This document shows, in pieces, positions 15,258 through 24,227 of a stretch of DNA of 45,624 nucleotides; the first letter of the stretch is position 1; every line of letters begins with the position of its first letter. A program made the translations under genes and the position numbers. The stretch is from NCBI GenBank assembly GCA_014377625.1, contig JACMPG010000152.1, positions 1 to 45,624 of the forward strand. The letters are read 5' to 3'. Origin of the DNA: Spirosoma sp. Its GTDB lineage: Bacteria; Bacteroidota; Bacteroidia; Cytophagales; Spirosomataceae. The notes under the pieces are model-generated. The model saw only the letters and a program-made list of their open reading frames with translations, was not told the DNA's origin and ran no database searches.

Positions 15258-15258
15258 A
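14999..15258 (+). repeat. Long spacer repeat, copy B
   Basis: This is the counterpart of 10680-10918, with the same blocks in the same order. It ends GCGCGGTTCGTTAGGAAA directly before the truncated chromosomal gene. Recombination between the two copies would remove about 4.3 kb with four genes. Confidence 0.75.
15108..15194 (+). repeat. attC-like inverted pair (87 bp)
   Basis: GCCCAAC (15108-15114) and GTTGGGC (15188-15194) are perfect complements and fit RYYYAAC/GTTRRRY. Inside, CAGGTGTG and CAACACCCG partly pair. It is longer than the first site owing to an AT-rich central loop. Confidence 0.55.
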
Positions 15259-15479
15259 GGCCAGCCGATGGCGCGTTTATCGACCATCAGATCGACAAGC
15301 CTTACGAGATACACCTGGTGTAGTTCAACTCGGAACAGGACGTTAAAAACTTCATGCAGGACGAGACTCGTAAGCAGTTTCTTCACCTCAACGAGCAATC
15401 CATCCAGGCATCGGTGTTGTCTCAAGGGGTAAACCAGCACCCACAGGCTGTAGCCAGCGTTAGTTTACCGGGCCTTTAG
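15258..15479 (+). pseudogene. Truncated gene with internal stop at island edge
   Basis: In one frame the text reads GAFIDHQIDKPYEIHLV, then a TAG at about 15318, then FNSEQDVKNFMQDETRKQF and LHLNEQSIQASVLSQG, ending at the TAG 15477-15479. Amphipathic composition and continuity across the stop indicate a former gene, perhaps a small alpha/beta-barrel (DUF1330/EthD-like) protein; that family guess is weak. The 5' part is missing exactly where the island repeat ends, so the insertion or a linked deletion removed it. Confidence 0.55.
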
Positions 15480-15580
15480 CAACCCGGTTCGTTCGTGCCG
15501 GGAAACAGGAAAACACGCCCGGTTGCCGGGTAGTATTCAGGGATGATCGTGTTTTTAATGCAGAGTTAAACCAATGATCC

Positions 15581-16888
15581 ATGAACAAACCGCTTCGTTC
15601 TGTTGCCTGTCTCCTTACCGCGCTGCTGACCCTCAACAGCACAACGGGCTTTTCCACACCAATTGCCCCCACCAAACCGGGCGCCAAACGGACCGCTGAT
15701 CCGGCGGTTGTTAAACTCCCGGCAGGATTTTCGGCCACGATCGTCGCGCAGGAGCTGGGATCGGCCCGGCACATTGCCATCAGCAAAACCGGCGACATCT
15801 ACGTAAAGCTGGCGGGGCTGAAAGAAGGCAAAGGCATTTATCGCCTGCGCGACACCAACCACGATGGCGTTATTGATGAGCGGGTTGGCTTCGGCGATTA
15901 TCCCGGCACGGGCATCCTGATCAACAACGGGTATCTGTACGCATCGTCGAACAACAGCATCTACCGGTATAAACTCAACGACAGCGAGGAAGTCATAGCC
16001 CCCGACCAACCCGAAAAACTGGTGTCGGGCCTGCGCGAAAAAGCCCGCGACAAGTCGAAGTCGATTGCGATTGACAGGCAGGGAAACCTGTACGTCAACA
16101 TTGCGTCGGACAACGACCGGTGCCGGGAGCCGGGCACGGGCAAAGGCATGATGCCCTGCTCCCTGCTGGATTCGGCCGCCGGAATCTGGCGGTTTAAAGC
16201 CGACGAACTCAACCAATCCTTTGCCAGTGGTACGCGCTACGCCACCGGCCTGAAAAACGTAGTCGGCCTCGACTGGAACAGCCAAACCAACTCGCTGTTT
16301 GTGATGCAGCACGGCCGCGGTGCGTTCGATGATTTTTACGGCAATTACTACACCCCACAGCAGAGCGCCGAACTCCCCGCCGAAACGATGTACGAGTTGC
16401 ATCAGGGCGACGATGCGGGCTGGCCTTACCTGTATTACGACCATCTCCAGAAGAAGAAAATGCTGGCACCGGAGTACGGGGGCGATGGCAAAAAGACGAG
16501 CACGGCCAAAACCATTGATCCGGTAGCGGCTTTTCCGGCGCATCTGGGTCCGAACGGGCTGCTGTTCTATACCGGCACGGCCTTCCCTGAGCGATACCGG
16601 AACGGTGCGTTCATTGCCTTCCACGCCCAGTCGCAGGCGCTGCACAAAGGCTATCTGGTCGGGTTTGTTCCGTTCAAAAATGGCAAACCGTCGGGCCCGT
16701 GGGAGATCTTCGCCGATAATTTTGCCGGTACCGATCTGGAGAAACCCACCGGACCCGTGCAGCACCGTCCGTGTGGGCTGGCCCAGGGTCCCGACGGTTC
16801 GCTCTACGTTACGGACGACCTGAACGGTACGCTGTTCAAAATCAGCTACCAGGCACCCGGCCACAAAGCCTCTGCGGCTCGGAAGTAG
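15581..16888 (+). CDS. Exported sorbosone dehydrogenase-like beta-propeller protein
   Basis: The 435-residue protein has a signal peptide (SVACLLTALLTLNSTTGFST) and a six-bladed propeller of the PQQ-dependent soluble glucose/sorbosone dehydrogenase type. Typical pieces are LPAGFSATIVAQELGSARHI, YRLRDTNHDGVIDERV, DRQGNLYVNI, YATGLKNVVGLDWN, DDAGWPYLYYD, PNGLLFYTGTAFPERYRNG and GLAQGPDGSLYVTDD. It likely acts in the periplasm on a sugar or alcohol, but the cofactor cannot be shown from sequence. It is a single-gene unit with a hairpin after it. Confidence 0.82.
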   Translation: MNKPLRSVACLLTALLTLNSTTGFSTPIAPTKPGAKRTADPAVVKLPAGFSATIVAQELGSARHIAISKTGDIYVKLAGLKEGKGIYRLRDTNHDGVIDERVGFGDYPGTGILINNGYLYASSNNSIYRYKLNDSEEVIAPDQPEKLVSGLREKARDKSKSIAIDRQGNLYVNIASDNDRCREPGTGKGMMPCSLLDSAAGIWRFKADELNQSFASGTRYATGLKNVVGLDWNSQTNSLFVMQHGRGAFDDFYGNYYTPQQSAELPAETMYELHQGDDAGWPYLYYDHLQKKKMLAPEYGGDGKKTSTAKTIDPVAAFPAHLGPNGLLFYTGTAFPERYRNGAFIAFHAQSQALHKGYLVGFVPFKNGKPSGPWEIFADNFAGTDLEKPTGPVQHRPCGLAQGPDGSLYVTDDLNGTLFKISYQAPGHKASAARK

Positions 16889-16896
16889 GCGGGACT

Positions 16897-16966
16897 TTTC
16901 TCAAACCCGCCCCCCCAGCTCTCTGGCTCCGGTACAACGGCCCGGCGGTGTGGGGGTTTGGGAGAA
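16897..16966. terminator. Hairpin after the sorbosone dehydrogenase-like gene
   Basis: TTCTCAAACCCGCCCCC and GGGGGTTTGGGAGAA pair with a small bulge around a GC-rich loop. It lies just after the stop codon and upstream of ygiQ. It lacks a clear T-run, so it could be an intergenic repeat. Confidence 0.4.
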
Positions 16967-17053
16967 ATTGCCGCCAAGATTATCTCCTTTGGCAGCTAAC
17001 GGGTGAATTATTTACGGTATTCGCTGTTTTGCAGATAGACAATTTACTGCTAT

Positions 17054-18937
17054 ATGTTTGAACGCCCGATTACCGACTGGATGCCGCTGACAATGAACGA
17101 AGTTGAAAAGCGCGGCTGGGACAGCGTAGACATTGTGCTCGTTTCGGGCGATGCCTACGTCGACCACCCCTCCTTCGGCACCGCTGTTATTGGGCGTATC
17201 ATGGAAAGCGAGGGGCTGCGGGTCGCTATTGTGGCCCAGCCCAACTGGAAGGACGACCTCCGGGATTTCAAAAAGTTTGGCCGCCCCAATCTGTTCTTCG
17301 GCGTTACGGCGGGTTGCATGGATTCGATGGTGAACCACTACACGGCCAACAAACGCCGACGCTCCAACGACTCCTACACGCCCGGTGGCGAAGCCGGTTT
17401 CCGGCCCGATTACGCCAGTACGGTCTATACCAAAATCCTGAAAGAACTCTACCCCGACGTACCGGTGCTGCTCGGCGGCATTGAAGCATCCCTGCGCCGG
17501 GTTACGCACTACGATTACTGGCAGGACCGGCTAATGCCGTCTATCCTAGCCGATTCGGGGGCCGATATGCTGGTCTACGGCATGGGAGAACAACCCCTGC
17601 GCGAGATTCTGAAACTGGCCCGCAAAGGCGTTCCGTTCACGTCCATGCGTACCATCAATCAGGTGGCGTTCATGCACGACAACACCACTGAACTGCGCGA
17701 CTACAACGGCTGGAACTCGGTCGAACTGGCCAGCCATGAGGTGTGTCTGAAAGATAAAATGAAGTACGCGGCCAACTTTAAAATCGTGGAGGTCGAGTCG
17801 AACAAGTGGCAGGCCAATCGGATTCTTCAGGTTACCGGCAAGCAGACGCTGGTCATCAACCCACCGTTCAAAACGATGGAAGAAGCCGAAATCGACCAGT
17901 CGTTCGATCTGCCGTACACGCGCATGCCGCACCCGAAATACAAGAAGCGCGGGCCTATTCCGGCCTACGACATGATTAAGTTTTCGGTCAATATGCACCG
18001 GGGCTGTTTCGGCGGGTGTAGCTTCTGCACCATTTCGGCGCACCAGGGCAAGTTCATTGCGTCGCGGTCGGAGAAATCGGTGCTGAAAGAAGTCGAGGAA
18101 ATTACGAAGCATCCGGAGTTCAAGGGCTACATTTCGGACCTCGGCGGGCCGTCGGCCAATATGTACAAGATGAAGGGTAAAGACGAGGCCATCTGCGCCC
18201 GCTGCCAGAGTCCAAGCTGCATACACCCGGTCATCTGCTCGAACCTCGACACGTCGCACAAGCCGATGACGGAGATTTACAAGAAGGTCGATGCGATGCC
18301 CGGCATCAAAAAAGCGTTTGTCGGCTCCGGCGTCCGGTACGATTTGCTGGTCGATGATTTCAACAAGAACAACCAGGACGGCAACCACGACGAATATCTG
18401 GAGCAGCTCGTTACGCGTCACGTATCGGGTCGGTTGAAGGTAGCCCCCGAACACACCGCCGACGATACGCTGCGGGTAATGCGGAAGCCGTCGTTCAAAT
18501 ATTTCAAGCTGTTCAAGCAGAAATACGATAAGATTCAGGAGAAGTTTGGCCTGAGCCAGCCGCTGATTCCGTACTTCATTTCGTCGCACCCCGGCTGCGA
18601 GGAGCAGGACATGGCCAATTTAGCCGCCGAAACCAAAGACCTCGGTTTCCAGCTCGAACAGGTGCAGGATTTCACACCCACGCCCATGACCGTGGCCGAG
18701 GTTATCTACTACACCGGTGTTCATCCGTACACGCTGAAGCCGATAAAAACGGTTAAAACCCGCGAGGAAAAACAGGCGCAGAATCGGTACTTTTTCTGGT
18801 ACAAACCCGAACACAAAGACTGGATCAGAAACCGTCTGGCCAAACTCAACCGCCCCGACCTCGCTGAGCGGCTGCTGGGTACGTCAAAGCCGGAAACGGG
18901 TAAAAAGCAGAAGCAAAAATATTCAGACTGGAAGTAG
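17054..18937 (+). CDS. ygiQ: YgiQ-family radical SAM protein
   Basis: The 627-residue protein has the YgiQ N-terminal domain (GWDSVDIVLVSGDAYVDHPS, then TAGCMDSMVNHYTANKRRR) and the radical SAM cluster motif HRGCFGGCSFCTIS (Cx3Cx2C) near residue 320. Later come VAPEHTADDTLRVM and a short basic C-terminus. A 4Fe-4S cluster and S-adenosylmethionine are expected; the substrate is unknown. The start MFERPITDWMP aligns with other family members, so the first ATG is kept. Cys-rich insertions (CARCQSPSCIHPVIC) are usual for the family. Confidence 0.93.
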   Translation: MFERPITDWMPLTMNEVEKRGWDSVDIVLVSGDAYVDHPSFGTAVIGRIMESEGLRVAIVAQPNWKDDLRDFKKFGRPNLFFGVTAGCMDSMVNHYTANKRRRSNDSYTPGGEAGFRPDYASTVYTKILKELYPDVPVLLGGIEASLRRVTHYDYWQDRLMPSILADSGADMLVYGMGEQPLREILKLARKGVPFTSMRTINQVAFMHDNTTELRDYNGWNSVELASHEVCLKDKMKYAANFKIVEVESNKWQANRILQVTGKQTLVINPPFKTMEEAEIDQSFDLPYTRMPHPKYKKRGPIPAYDMIKFSVNMHRGCFGGCSFCTISAHQGKFIASRSEKSVLKEVEEITKHPEFKGYISDLGGPSANMYKMKGKDEAICARCQSPSCIHPVICSNLDTSHKPMTEIYKKVDAMPGIKKAFVGSGVRYDLLVDDFNKNNQDGNHDEYLEQLVTRHVSGRLKVAPEHTADDTLRVMRKPSFKYFKLFKQKYDKIQEKFGLSQPLIPYFISSHPGCEEQDMANLAAETKDLGFQLEQVQDFTPTPMTVAEVIYYTGVHPYTLKPIKTVKTREEKQAQNRYFFWYKPEHKDWIRNRLAKLNRPDLAERLLGTSKPETGKKQKQKYSDWK

Positions 18938-19028
18938 CACCCCACCCCAACCCCTCCCCCGAAAGGAGGGGCTTTCAGACCCGGATGGTTTTGGCCCCTC
19001 CCTTCGGGGGAGGGGTTGGGGTGGGGTG
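18938..19028. terminator. Bidirectional terminator hairpin between ygiQ and a helicase gene
   Basis: A perfect 26-bp inverted repeat: the left arm is 18938-18963, starting CACCCCACCCCAACCCC, and the right arm is 19003-19028. It sits directly between two convergent stop codons. The GC-rich AACCCCTCCCCC-type hairpin is of a kind often seen between convergent genes in Bacteroidota. Confidence 0.85.
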
Positions 19029-20354
19029 TCACTTCTTTCCGCTCCTTCTAATCGGCTTACCGTATTTGAGCATCTTCTCGGCGGCAATGTCGCGCCGGAC
19101 GTTTACTTTTTGATTCTTCGCCGATTTTTCGTGGTAAGCCGCGCCGGCGTCTTCACGTTTTGGCTTCGGCTCAATGATCTTCATGTTTATTTTCGGCTGC
19201 TCATCGTCGGTCAGCTCGTCGGAGATGGCCAGATTTTCGGGCAGGGGCAGCATGGGGATTTGGGCGTTCATAACCGCTTCGATAGCCGTTTGCCGGTCGG
19301 CTTCGGCGGGGGTGATAAACGAGATGGCAATGCCCGGACGGTCGGCGCGGCCCGTGCGGCCAATGCGATGCACGTAGTTTTCGGGCGTTTCGGGCAAATC
19401 GAAATTCATCACGTGACTCACGCCCGCTACGTCGATGCCCCGCGCCACAATATCCGTGGCAATCAGGATGCGGAACGTACCGTCGGTGAAGCGGTCAACG
19501 GCGTCGAACCGCTGATTTTGGGCTTTGTTCCCGTGAATAACGCCCAACTGTTCCGCAAAATCGGTTTCCAGCAGATCGAACAGTTCGTTGGCTAATTTCT
19601 TGGTCGAGACAAACAGCAGCACCTTCGTCATGTCGGCATCGCGCCGGAGCAGGAGGTTCAGCAGGTTCAGTTTGGTGTAGAAATTCGGCACGGCATAGCC
19701 CCGCTGTTCAATGGTGTCAACGGCACTGCCAGCGGGCGCGGCTTCGACCCGGACGGGGTTCGTGAAAAACGTGTCCATCAGGTCCGACACCTCAGTGGTG
19801 AGCGTGGCCGAAAAGAGCAAATTCTGCCGTTTAACGGGCAGCAAATCCAGAATTGTTTTGAGCTGCGTCCGAAAGCCGAGGTTCAGCATCTCGTCCACTT
19901 CGTCGATAACGAGTCGTTTGAGGGCCTTCATCTTTACGGCCCCGCTCATCAGCAAATCGACCAAGCGGCCCGGCGTGGCTACCAGTACGTCGGCTCCCTG
20001 CTGCACCTCTGCGGCCTGGGGTTTCAGGTTCACGCCCCCATACACACCCACCGTCAGCACGTTCATGTACTGCGTCAGTTCGCGCACGGTTTCGGCCACC
20101 TGCACCACCAGTTCGCGGGTAGGTACGATGATGAGAATCTGGGGCGTCTGAGCGGCCTGAAACTGCCACTGACGCAAGCAGGGCAGCAGATACGCAATGG
20201 TTTTGCCGGTACCCGTCTGCGCAATGCCGCACACGTCGCGGCCCGACATAGCCACGGAAAAGACGTTGGCCTGGATAGTGGTGGGTGTCGTATAACCGAG
20301 GTCTGCGAGAGCGTTAAGCAGCGGTTTATTGAGGTTGAGATCAGCGAAAGTCAT
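19029..20354 (-). CDS. DEAD-box RNA helicase (RhlE-like)
   Basis: The 441-residue protein has the full motif set: Q motif (FADLNLNKPLLNALADLGYTTPTTIQ), AQTGTGKT, PTRELV, TPGRL, DEVD in place of DEAD, SATL, ATDIVARGIDV and HRIGRTGRADR. The tail is short and Lys/Arg-rich. It should unwind RNA using ATP, for example in ribosome assembly or RNA decay. It converges on ygiQ and diverges from the next helicase gene. Confidence 0.9.
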   Translation of the reverse strand: MTFADLNLNKPLLNALADLGYTTPTTIQANVFSVAMSGRDVCGIAQTGTGKTIAYLLPCLRQWQFQAAQTPQILIIVPTRELVVQVAETVRELTQYMNVLTVGVYGGVNLKPQAAEVQQGADVLVATPGRLVDLLMSGAVKMKALKRLVIDEVDEMLNLGFRTQLKTILDLLPVKRQNLLFSATLTTEVSDLMDTFFTNPVRVEAAPAGSAVDTIEQRGYAVPNFYTKLNLLNLLLRRDADMTKVLLFVSTKKLANELFDLLETDFAEQLGVIHGNKAQNQRFDAVDRFTDGTFRILIATDIVARGIDVAGVSHVMNFDLPETPENYVHRIGRTGRADRPGIAISFITPAEADRQTAIEAVMNAQIPMLPLPENLAISDELTDDEQPKINMKIIEPKPKREDAGAAYHEKSAKNQKVNVRRDIAAEKMLKYGKPIRRSGKK

Positions 20355-20564
20355 AAAAGAAGATTTAACCGCATCGGCGGACCGACAGAGGGAACGGAGG
20401 TTTTCACCGGTACGCCGGAGCGGGAGAAAAAGGACAACAGGCTATCAAATTTCACGAGCAGACAACTCTATCTCTCTGTGAAAATACTCTGTTCCTCTGT
20501 GTTAGAAAGTTACTGTTGAAATTACGCAAAGGTAACTCTAATCCCGGCGTCGTACCTTCGGGGC

Positions 20565-21980
20565 ATGACACCCGATTTACAACTGAATTTACTCAACAAT
20601 CTTGGCATCGACGCGCTGAATCCAATGCAGGAAGCCGCGCAAACCGCCATTCTGGATGATACCGATACGCTGCTGATGGCCCCCACCGGCTCCGGCAAAA
20701 CACTGGCGTTTCTACTGCCCATTGCGCAATTACTCAACGCTGATTTGCGCACGGTGCAGTGCCTCATCCTGACCCCCTCGCGCGAGCTGGCCCTGCAAAT
20801 CGAGCAGGTCTGGAAAACAATGGGCACCGGCTTCAAGGTCAACACCTGTTACGGCGGCCATCCCATCGACACCGAAATAAACAACCTCAGCAATCCACCC
20901 GCGCTGCTCATTGGCACGCCCGGACGAATTGCCGACCACCTCGACCGGCAGTCGTTCTCGCCCGACGACATTCATACACTCGTGCTGGACGAGTTCGACA
21001 AATCGCTTGAGCTGGGCTTTCACGACCAGATGGAATTCATTGTAAGTGGCCTGACGGGTTTGCGGAAGCGGGTGCTGGTATCGGCCACGGCGGGTGTTGC
21101 TATTCCCGGTTTCGTCCGGCTTAACAAGCCACAAACGCTGGACTTTACGGAAGACAGTGAGCAACCTGCCAACCTGACGATGCGAGTCGTGTACGCCAGC
21201 GAAGACGATCAACCCGACACGCTGGTCCGGCTGCTGTGTTCGTTTGGCAACGATGCGACCAATCCAGGCGGGGCCAGTCCAGGCGGGGCCAGTCCAGGCG
21301 GGGCCAATCCAGGCGGGGCCAATCCAGGCGGGGCCAATCCAGGCGGGGCCCTGATCTTCGCCAACCTCCGCCATACTGCCGAGTATGTCAGTGCGCTGCT
21401 TAATGAGCGGGGGCTGTCGGCAACGACGTACCACGGCGGGATGGAGCAACCCGACCGTGAACGCGCCCTGATCCGGTTCCGAAACGGCAGCGTCTCATAC
21501 CTCGTTACAACCGATCTGGCAGCCCGCGGGCTGGATATTCCCGATATGCCGCATGTAATTCATTACCAGCTACCCCGCCACGAACACGAGTTTATCCATC
21601 GCAATGGCCGCACCGCCCGGATGCACGCCACTGGTACCGCCTACGTCATGCTGACCCGCAACCAGCCCCGACCTGAGTACCTGCCTGCCGATATGGACGA
21701 AGAAATCCTGCCCTCAAACCGAACCTATTCCCTACCCGCCCCGCCCGACTTTGTGACGCTGTACATCAGTGGCGGCAGAAAAAACAAACTCAGCAAAGGC
21801 GATATTGCAGGCTTCTGTATGCAGAAGGGGCAACTCGACAAAGCCGAGCTGGGCCGTATCGACGTGCAGGACTTTATGTCGTTCGTAGCCGTGAAGCGCG
21901 ACCGCGTAGAGCCACTGCTGGCCCGCATACGTGATGAGAAAATGAAGGGAAAGAAATATAAAATCGAGGTAGCCCGGTAA
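20565..21980 (+). CDS. DEAD-box helicase (DbpA-like) with a PGGA repeat insert
   Basis: The 471-residue protein has APTGSGKT, PSRELA, TPGRI, DEFD (DEAD variant), SATAG, TTDLAARGLDIP and HRNGRTAR. The C-terminal 75 residues (LYISGGRKNKLSKGDIAGFC onward) resemble the DbpA RNA-binding domain. Residues 233-262 are six five-residue units (NPGGA or SPGGA), placed just before RecA domain 2 (ALIFANLRHTAEYVS). This flexible spacer is an oddity of this copy. A likely role is rRNA or mRNA remodelling. Confidence 0.88.
   Translation: MTPDLQLNLLNNLGIDALNPMQEAAQTAILDDTDTLLMAPTGSGKTLAFLLPIAQLLNADLRTVQCLILTPSRELALQIEQVWKTMGTGFKVNTCYGGHPIDTEINNLSNPPALLIGTPGRIADHLDRQSFSPDDIHTLVLDEFDKSLELGFHDQMEFIVSGLTGLRKRVLVSATAGVAIPGFVRLNKPQTLDFTEDSEQPANLTMRVVYASEDDQPDTLVRLLCSFGNDATNPGGASPGGASPGGANPGGANPGGANPGGALIFANLRHTAEYVSALLNERGLSATTYHGGMEQPDRERALIRFRNGSVSYLVTTDLAARGLDIPDMPHVIHYQLPRHEHEFIHRNGRTARMHATGTAYVMLTRNQPRPEYLPADMDEEILPSNRTYSLPAPPDFVTLYISGGRKNKLSKGDIAGFCMQKGQLDKAELGRIDVQDFMSFVAVKRDRVEPLLARIRDEKMKGKKYKIEVAR
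21261..21350 (+). repeat. 15-bp minisatellite, six units, in a helicase gene
   Basis: AATCCAGGCGGGGCC or AGTCCAGGCGGGGCC is repeated six times without interruption. Being a multiple of three, copy-number change would keep the reading frame and alter only the linker length between the two RecA domains. Confidence 0.95.
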
Positions 21981-22007
21981 AGCGAGGTGCAGCCCTGCAC
22001 AGTCATC

Positions 22008-22829
22008 TTAGTCCGTTTCGTCAATGTGTTTATCCGGCTCGGTGGGGTTTTGCTGAAATATCTCTTCCAGCCGGGCAAAGAGTTTAGGATGTTTTTCCTG
22101 CAACAGATCGGGTCGTTTGAAGAAATACTCCGACGTAACGGCAAAGAACTCGGCTTCGTTGGTTATGCCATATGGGTCAATATCGGATTGGTTGGCCTTT
22201 ATTTCGTTGATTTTGGTGTGAATCAGTTTCAGCCAGGGCTTCACGTGGTCTTTGTCGAGGAGGTATTCGGGCAATCCATCAGCGGCCCCGTCGGCCTGAT
22301 CGAGCAGGTGGACGAACTCGTGGATGCCGGTGTTCGATTTACTGCTGTCGATGTCGAAGCCCGCGTGCAGGGCCGGTTTGGAAAGGACCATCGAACTTTG
22401 CAGCGCGCCCCCCTGCCCTACCATACCGAGTACGTTCCGTTCGCTGGTTTCGTCAAAATCTTTACTGAAGTTTCCGTCGTACAGCACCACGTTGGTCAGG
22501 CGGTAATAATCCCAGTTGGCAAAGCCGAAGATAGGAATAATGGCACTACTGGCTACGAGTACGCGGTCTGTGTCATTTACGGTAACGCCCACCCCTTCGA
22601 TGGTGATGCGGGCCAGAAATTGGCTGACGCGGGTTTCGAACTCCTGCTTTTTGTCGTCGGGTAAATCCCGGTAATACCCTACGTGTTTAGTCAGCAGGTC
22701 AGGATACGACGGTGGTAATGGCGGGGCAGGTTCGTTGGTGGTTTTCTGACGCTTTACGTACCACCAGATCAGCCAGACAATGAAAAGAGCACCAATAATC
22801 AGGGCGAGTAAGCTAACAAGTGTGTCCAT
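22008..22829 (-). CDS. MtfA-like zinc peptidase (M90), membrane-anchored
   Basis: This is a 273-residue protein from the ATG at 22829 (MDTLVSLLALIIGALFIVW). A longer frame reaches 22964 but overlaps the divergent promoter and dinB-like gene. One N-terminal helix anchors it, a Pro-rich linker follows, and the peptidase part has HEFVHLLDQADG (HExxH-type zinc site), then AEFFAVTSEYFFKRPDLL and the typical end FARLEEIFQQNP. E. coli MtfA binds the Mlc repressor and controls glucose PTS; that role is not expected here as no PTS is seen. Confidence 0.88.
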   Translation of the reverse strand: MDTLVSLLALIIGALFIVWLIWWYVKRQKTTNEPAPPLPPSYPDLLTKHVGYYRDLPDDKKQEFETRVSQFLARITIEGVGVTVNDTDRVLVASSAIIPIFGFANWDYYRLTNVVLYDGNFSKDFDETSERNVLGMVGQGGALQSSMVLSKPALHAGFDIDSSKSNTGIHEFVHLLDQADGAADGLPEYLLDKDHVKPWLKLIHTKINEIKANQSDIDPYGITNEAEFFAVTSEYFFKRPDLLQEKHPKLFARLEEIFQQNPTEPDKHIDETD

Positions 22830-22874
22830 GATATGGGAATGATACCCGTGTAGAACCACTGCGCAACCGGATGG

Positions 22875-22904
22875 TTTGATGCGTGACGAATAACCGTACT
22901 TTTG
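22875..22904 (+). promoter_or_regulatory. Bacteroidota promoter of the dinB-truC pair
   Basis: TTTG (22875-22878), 18 bp, then TACTTTTG (22897-22904) match the -33/-7 consensus. The start point would be near 22911, about 19 bases before the ATG. Confidence 0.7.
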
Positions 22905-22929
22905 CTGTATACCAATTTTACCCGCAGCT

Positions 22930-23499
22930 ATGTTCCCCACCGCCCAGGACCCCGCCATCGTCACCGACGAACAGCGCGCTTACCTCCTCGACCTGCTAAC
23001 TACCGGTCCTGCCAGCCTCCGCGCTGCCGCAGCAAATCTGACAGATGCTCAGCTTGCCTATAAAGCCAGCCCCAACCGCTGGTCTATCGGCGAGAATATC
23101 GAACACATCGTCCTGGTTGAATCAGCCATGTTTCAGGGCATTCAGAAGGGATTGAGCTACCCGGATAACCCTGACAAACGCGCCGAAATCCGCGTATCAG
23201 ACCTCGACATTATTAAAGCCGTCCGGAGTCGCAATATGACGCTTCCTGCTCCTGAACCCGTTGTTCCGGCAGGCCAGTTTGCGTCGGTTTCGGGGGCGCT
23301 GGATGCGTTTGAACAGGCGCGTACGGCCAACCTGAGCGTTGTTGAAAACGCGACCGAAAACCTGAGAACCCACTTTGCCCGGCACCCGGCGTTTGGCTGG
23401 ATCGACACGTACCAGGCCCTGCTTGTGCTGGGTCTGCACCCGGTGCGGCACCTCAAACAAATCGACGAAATAAAAGCCAGCGCGGATTTTCCGGCATGA
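22930..23499 (+). CDS. DinB-superfamily protein
   Basis: The 189-residue four-helix protein contains NRWSIGENIEHIVLVE and ends with LGLHPVRHLKQIDEIK; the His residues at EHIV and HPVRH are the expected metal ligands of DinB_2 proteins. Many relatives act as thiol-dependent transferases or have unknown roles. It overlaps the TruC-like gene by four bases (ATGA), so they form one operon. Confidence 0.85.
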   Translation: MFPTAQDPAIVTDEQRAYLLDLLTTGPASLRAAAANLTDAQLAYKASPNRWSIGENIEHIVLVESAMFQGIQKGLSYPDNPDKRAEIRVSDLDIIKAVRSRNMTLPAPEPVVPAGQFASVSGALDAFEQARTANLSVVENATENLRTHFARHPAFGWIDTYQALLVLGLHPVRHLKQIDEIKASADFPA

Positions 23500-24227
23500 G
23501 TGACGTAACTGAACCTGTTCCCTTACCCATCCTGTATCAGGACGATGTGCTGGTGGCCATCAATAAACCGCATGGCCTGCTGGTGCATCGTTCGCCCATT
23601 GCCGCCGACGCCAGCGAGTTTGCCGTGCAGCTTTTGCGCAACCAGTTGGGGCAGCGCGTCTATCCCGTACACCGGCTCGACCGCAAAACGGGCGGAGTGT
23701 TGCTATTTGCCCTTACCGAAGCCATGAATGCCGCTATGCAGCAGCAGTTTATGAACGGGCAAACCCACAAAACGTACCTCGCCATTGTGCGCGGCTACAC
23801 ACCCGACACGCTGACGATTGACTACCCACTCCGGCGCGACGACGGGAACGGCGCGGGGGTTTTGCAGGAAGCTGTGACGCATCTGAAAACAAGGCAGCGT
23901 ACCGAGATTCCGCTGCCCTTCGGCAAACACGAAACGTCGCGGTATTCGCTGGTGGAGCTAACGCCCGAAACGGGCCGAATGCACCAGCTCCGCAAACATC
24001 TGGCCCACGTACTCCATCCCATTATTGGCGACCGGCCCCACGGCTGTAATAAACAGAACCGGCTTTTTCTGGAGCAATTCGATATGAACACCATGCTGCT
24101 CCACGCCCGGCAGCTCCGGTTTCAGCATCCGCTAACAAACGAAACCGTCAGTATCGACGCACCCGTACAAACCGAATTTGCGCGAATGCTGACGGTGTTG
24201 TTCAACTCAGTTCTATCGAGAACGTAA
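23496..24227 (+). CDS. truC: TruC-like tRNA pseudouridine synthase
   Basis: The 243-residue protein of the RsuA/RluA superfamily lacks an S4 domain. It starts with ILYQDDVLVAINKPHGLLVH and has the catalytic HRLDRKTGG (Asp nucleophile), then TGRMHQLRKHLAH and PIIGDRPHGC. Size and motifs fit TruC, which makes pseudouridine 65 in tRNA. Its 3' end overlaps the convergent osmC-like gene by 26 bp. Confidence 0.85.
   Translation: MSDVTEPVPLPILYQDDVLVAINKPHGLLVHRSPIAADASEFAVQLLRNQLGQRVYPVHRLDRKTGGVLLFALTEAMNAAMQQQFMNGQTHKTYLAIVRGYTPDTLTIDYPLRRDDGNGAGVLQEAVTHLKTRQRTEIPLPFGKHETSRYSLVELTPETGRMHQLRKHLAHVLHPIIGDRPHGCNKQNRLFLEQFDMNTMLLHARQLRFQHPLTNETVSIDAPVQTEFARMLTVLFNSVLSRT

Noticed and set aside
15566-16864. 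432-residue minus-strand open frame opposite the sorbosone dehydrogenase-like gene
   Set aside because: It is a shadow of GC-rich coding sequence; the + strand protein has a signal peptide and clear family motifs.
17053-17060. Exact TAnnTTTG box (TATGTTTG)
   Set aside because: It overlaps the ygiQ start codon, and the protein start is well supported by family similarity, so it is not the promoter.
17546-18589. 347-residue minus-strand open frame inside ygiQ
   Set aside because: Arg/Val-rich shadow frame with no family features, opposite a well-recognised radical SAM gene.
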